Of a stretch of DNA of 12,603 nt, positions 12,513 through 12,603 are shown piece after piece. This DNA comes from JAUYQR01 sp043727195 (lineage in GTDB: Bacteria; Pseudomonadota; Alphaproteobacteria; Rhodobacterales; Rhodobacteraceae). The notes beneath the pieces were generated by a model. The model searched no databases. It worked only from the letters and a program-made list of their open reading frames with translations, and had not been told where the DNA came from. The stretch spans positions 1 to 12,603 of the forward strand of contig JAYSYZ010000087.1 in assembly GCA_043727195.1 (NCBI GenBank), given 5' to 3'. Every line of letters starts with the position of its first letter. Position 1 is the stretch's first letter. The position numbers and the translations under genes were made by a program.

Positions 12513-12603
12513 CCGATCTCTATACCTCCCAACGTGCCATGCGGAACATGCGGCGGGCTGCCATGCAGCGCGGCGTCATCGCCATTCTGGACGTCGGCAC
12601 CTC
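12509..12603 (+). CDS. ftsA: Cell division protein FtsA, N-terminus (cut by window end)
   Basis: Only the first 31 codons are present. The reading begins at GTG 12509 (GTGA overlaps the ftsQ stop) and gives MTDLYTSQRAMRNMRRAAMQ followed by RGVIAILDVGTS, the first strand and phosphate-binding loop of the actin-like FtsA fold. FtsA tethers FtsZ to the membrane and recruits later divisome proteins. Position after ddl-ftsQ matches the dcw order. In-frame ATG codons occur at codons 11, 14 and 19, so the GTG call rests on the GTGA overlap and on recalled similarity of the TDLY...QRAMR leader to Rhodobacteraceae FtsA. No fault is visible, but nothing beyond residue 31 can be assessed. Confidence 0.92.
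   Translation, partial: MTDLYTSQRAMRNMRRAAMQRGVIAILDVGT

Noticed and set aside
1..12603. CRISPR array, tRNA, rRNA or toxin-antitoxin and defence modules
   Set aside because: No regularly spaced repeats of CRISPR size, no RNA-gene hallmarks, and no protein resembling known defence families were seen on either strand.

Overview
The window is high-GC DNA. Its gene content and gene order point to an alphaproteobacterium of the Rhodobacteraceae (Rhodobacter, Paracoccus or Gemmobacter type). The main reasons are a division and cell-wall (dcw) block ftsW-murG-murC-[small membrane genes]-murB-ddl-ftsQ-ftsA, two adjacent DUF2484-type membrane proteins between murC and murB, and an FtsA N-terminus typical of this family. 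Assignments rest on reading translations and recalled family motifs; no database search was run.

Left part (1-4562), accessory or metabolic genes: a flavin-reductase-like FMN-binding protein on the minus strand (81-653) is divergent from a GNAT acetyltransferase (725-1219). After three 13-bp tandem repeats comes an EcsC-family protein (1284-2033). The next 755 bp (2034-2788) contain no intact gene. They hold a decayed IS481-family insertion sequence on the minus strand, with the transposase broken into at least four frames, and an unusual long imperfect inverted repeat. Right after the remnant lie a small dyad and an amidohydrolase of the COG3618 (fuconolactonase/PDC hydrolase-like) type (2789-3625). 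It converges with an L-lactate dehydrogenase gene on the minus strand (3630-4562).

Middle (4563-4968): a 406-bp gap with no convincing gene. It must hold the divergent upstream regions of ldh and ftsW.

Right part (4969-12603), the dcw cluster, all on the plus strand: FtsW polymerises septal glycan. MurG makes lipid II. MurC adds L-Ala to UDP-MurNAc. Two DUF2484-like proteins and one unrecognised small membrane protein with a pentapeptide repeat follow. MurB reduces UDP-GlcNAc-enolpyruvate, Ddl makes D-Ala-D-Ala, FtsQ is the bitopic divisome scaffold, and FtsA (cut by the window end) anchors FtsZ. Several junctions overlap or nearly touch (murG/murC 1 bp apart; murC/DUF2484-1, DUF2484-1/DUF2484-2 and ftsQ/ftsA overlap by 4 bp; ddl/ftsQ by 13 bp), implying translational coupling. 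The exception is the 190-bp ftsW-murG gap. It carries a near-perfect pair of inverted 41-bp palindromic repeats whose second copy is a strong G-quadruplex candidate in the transcript.

The least-explained items are the three small membrane genes inside the murC-murB interval, the palindromic repeat pair inside the operon, the nested inverted repeat at 2052-2218, and the placement of ldh directly upstream of ftsW.
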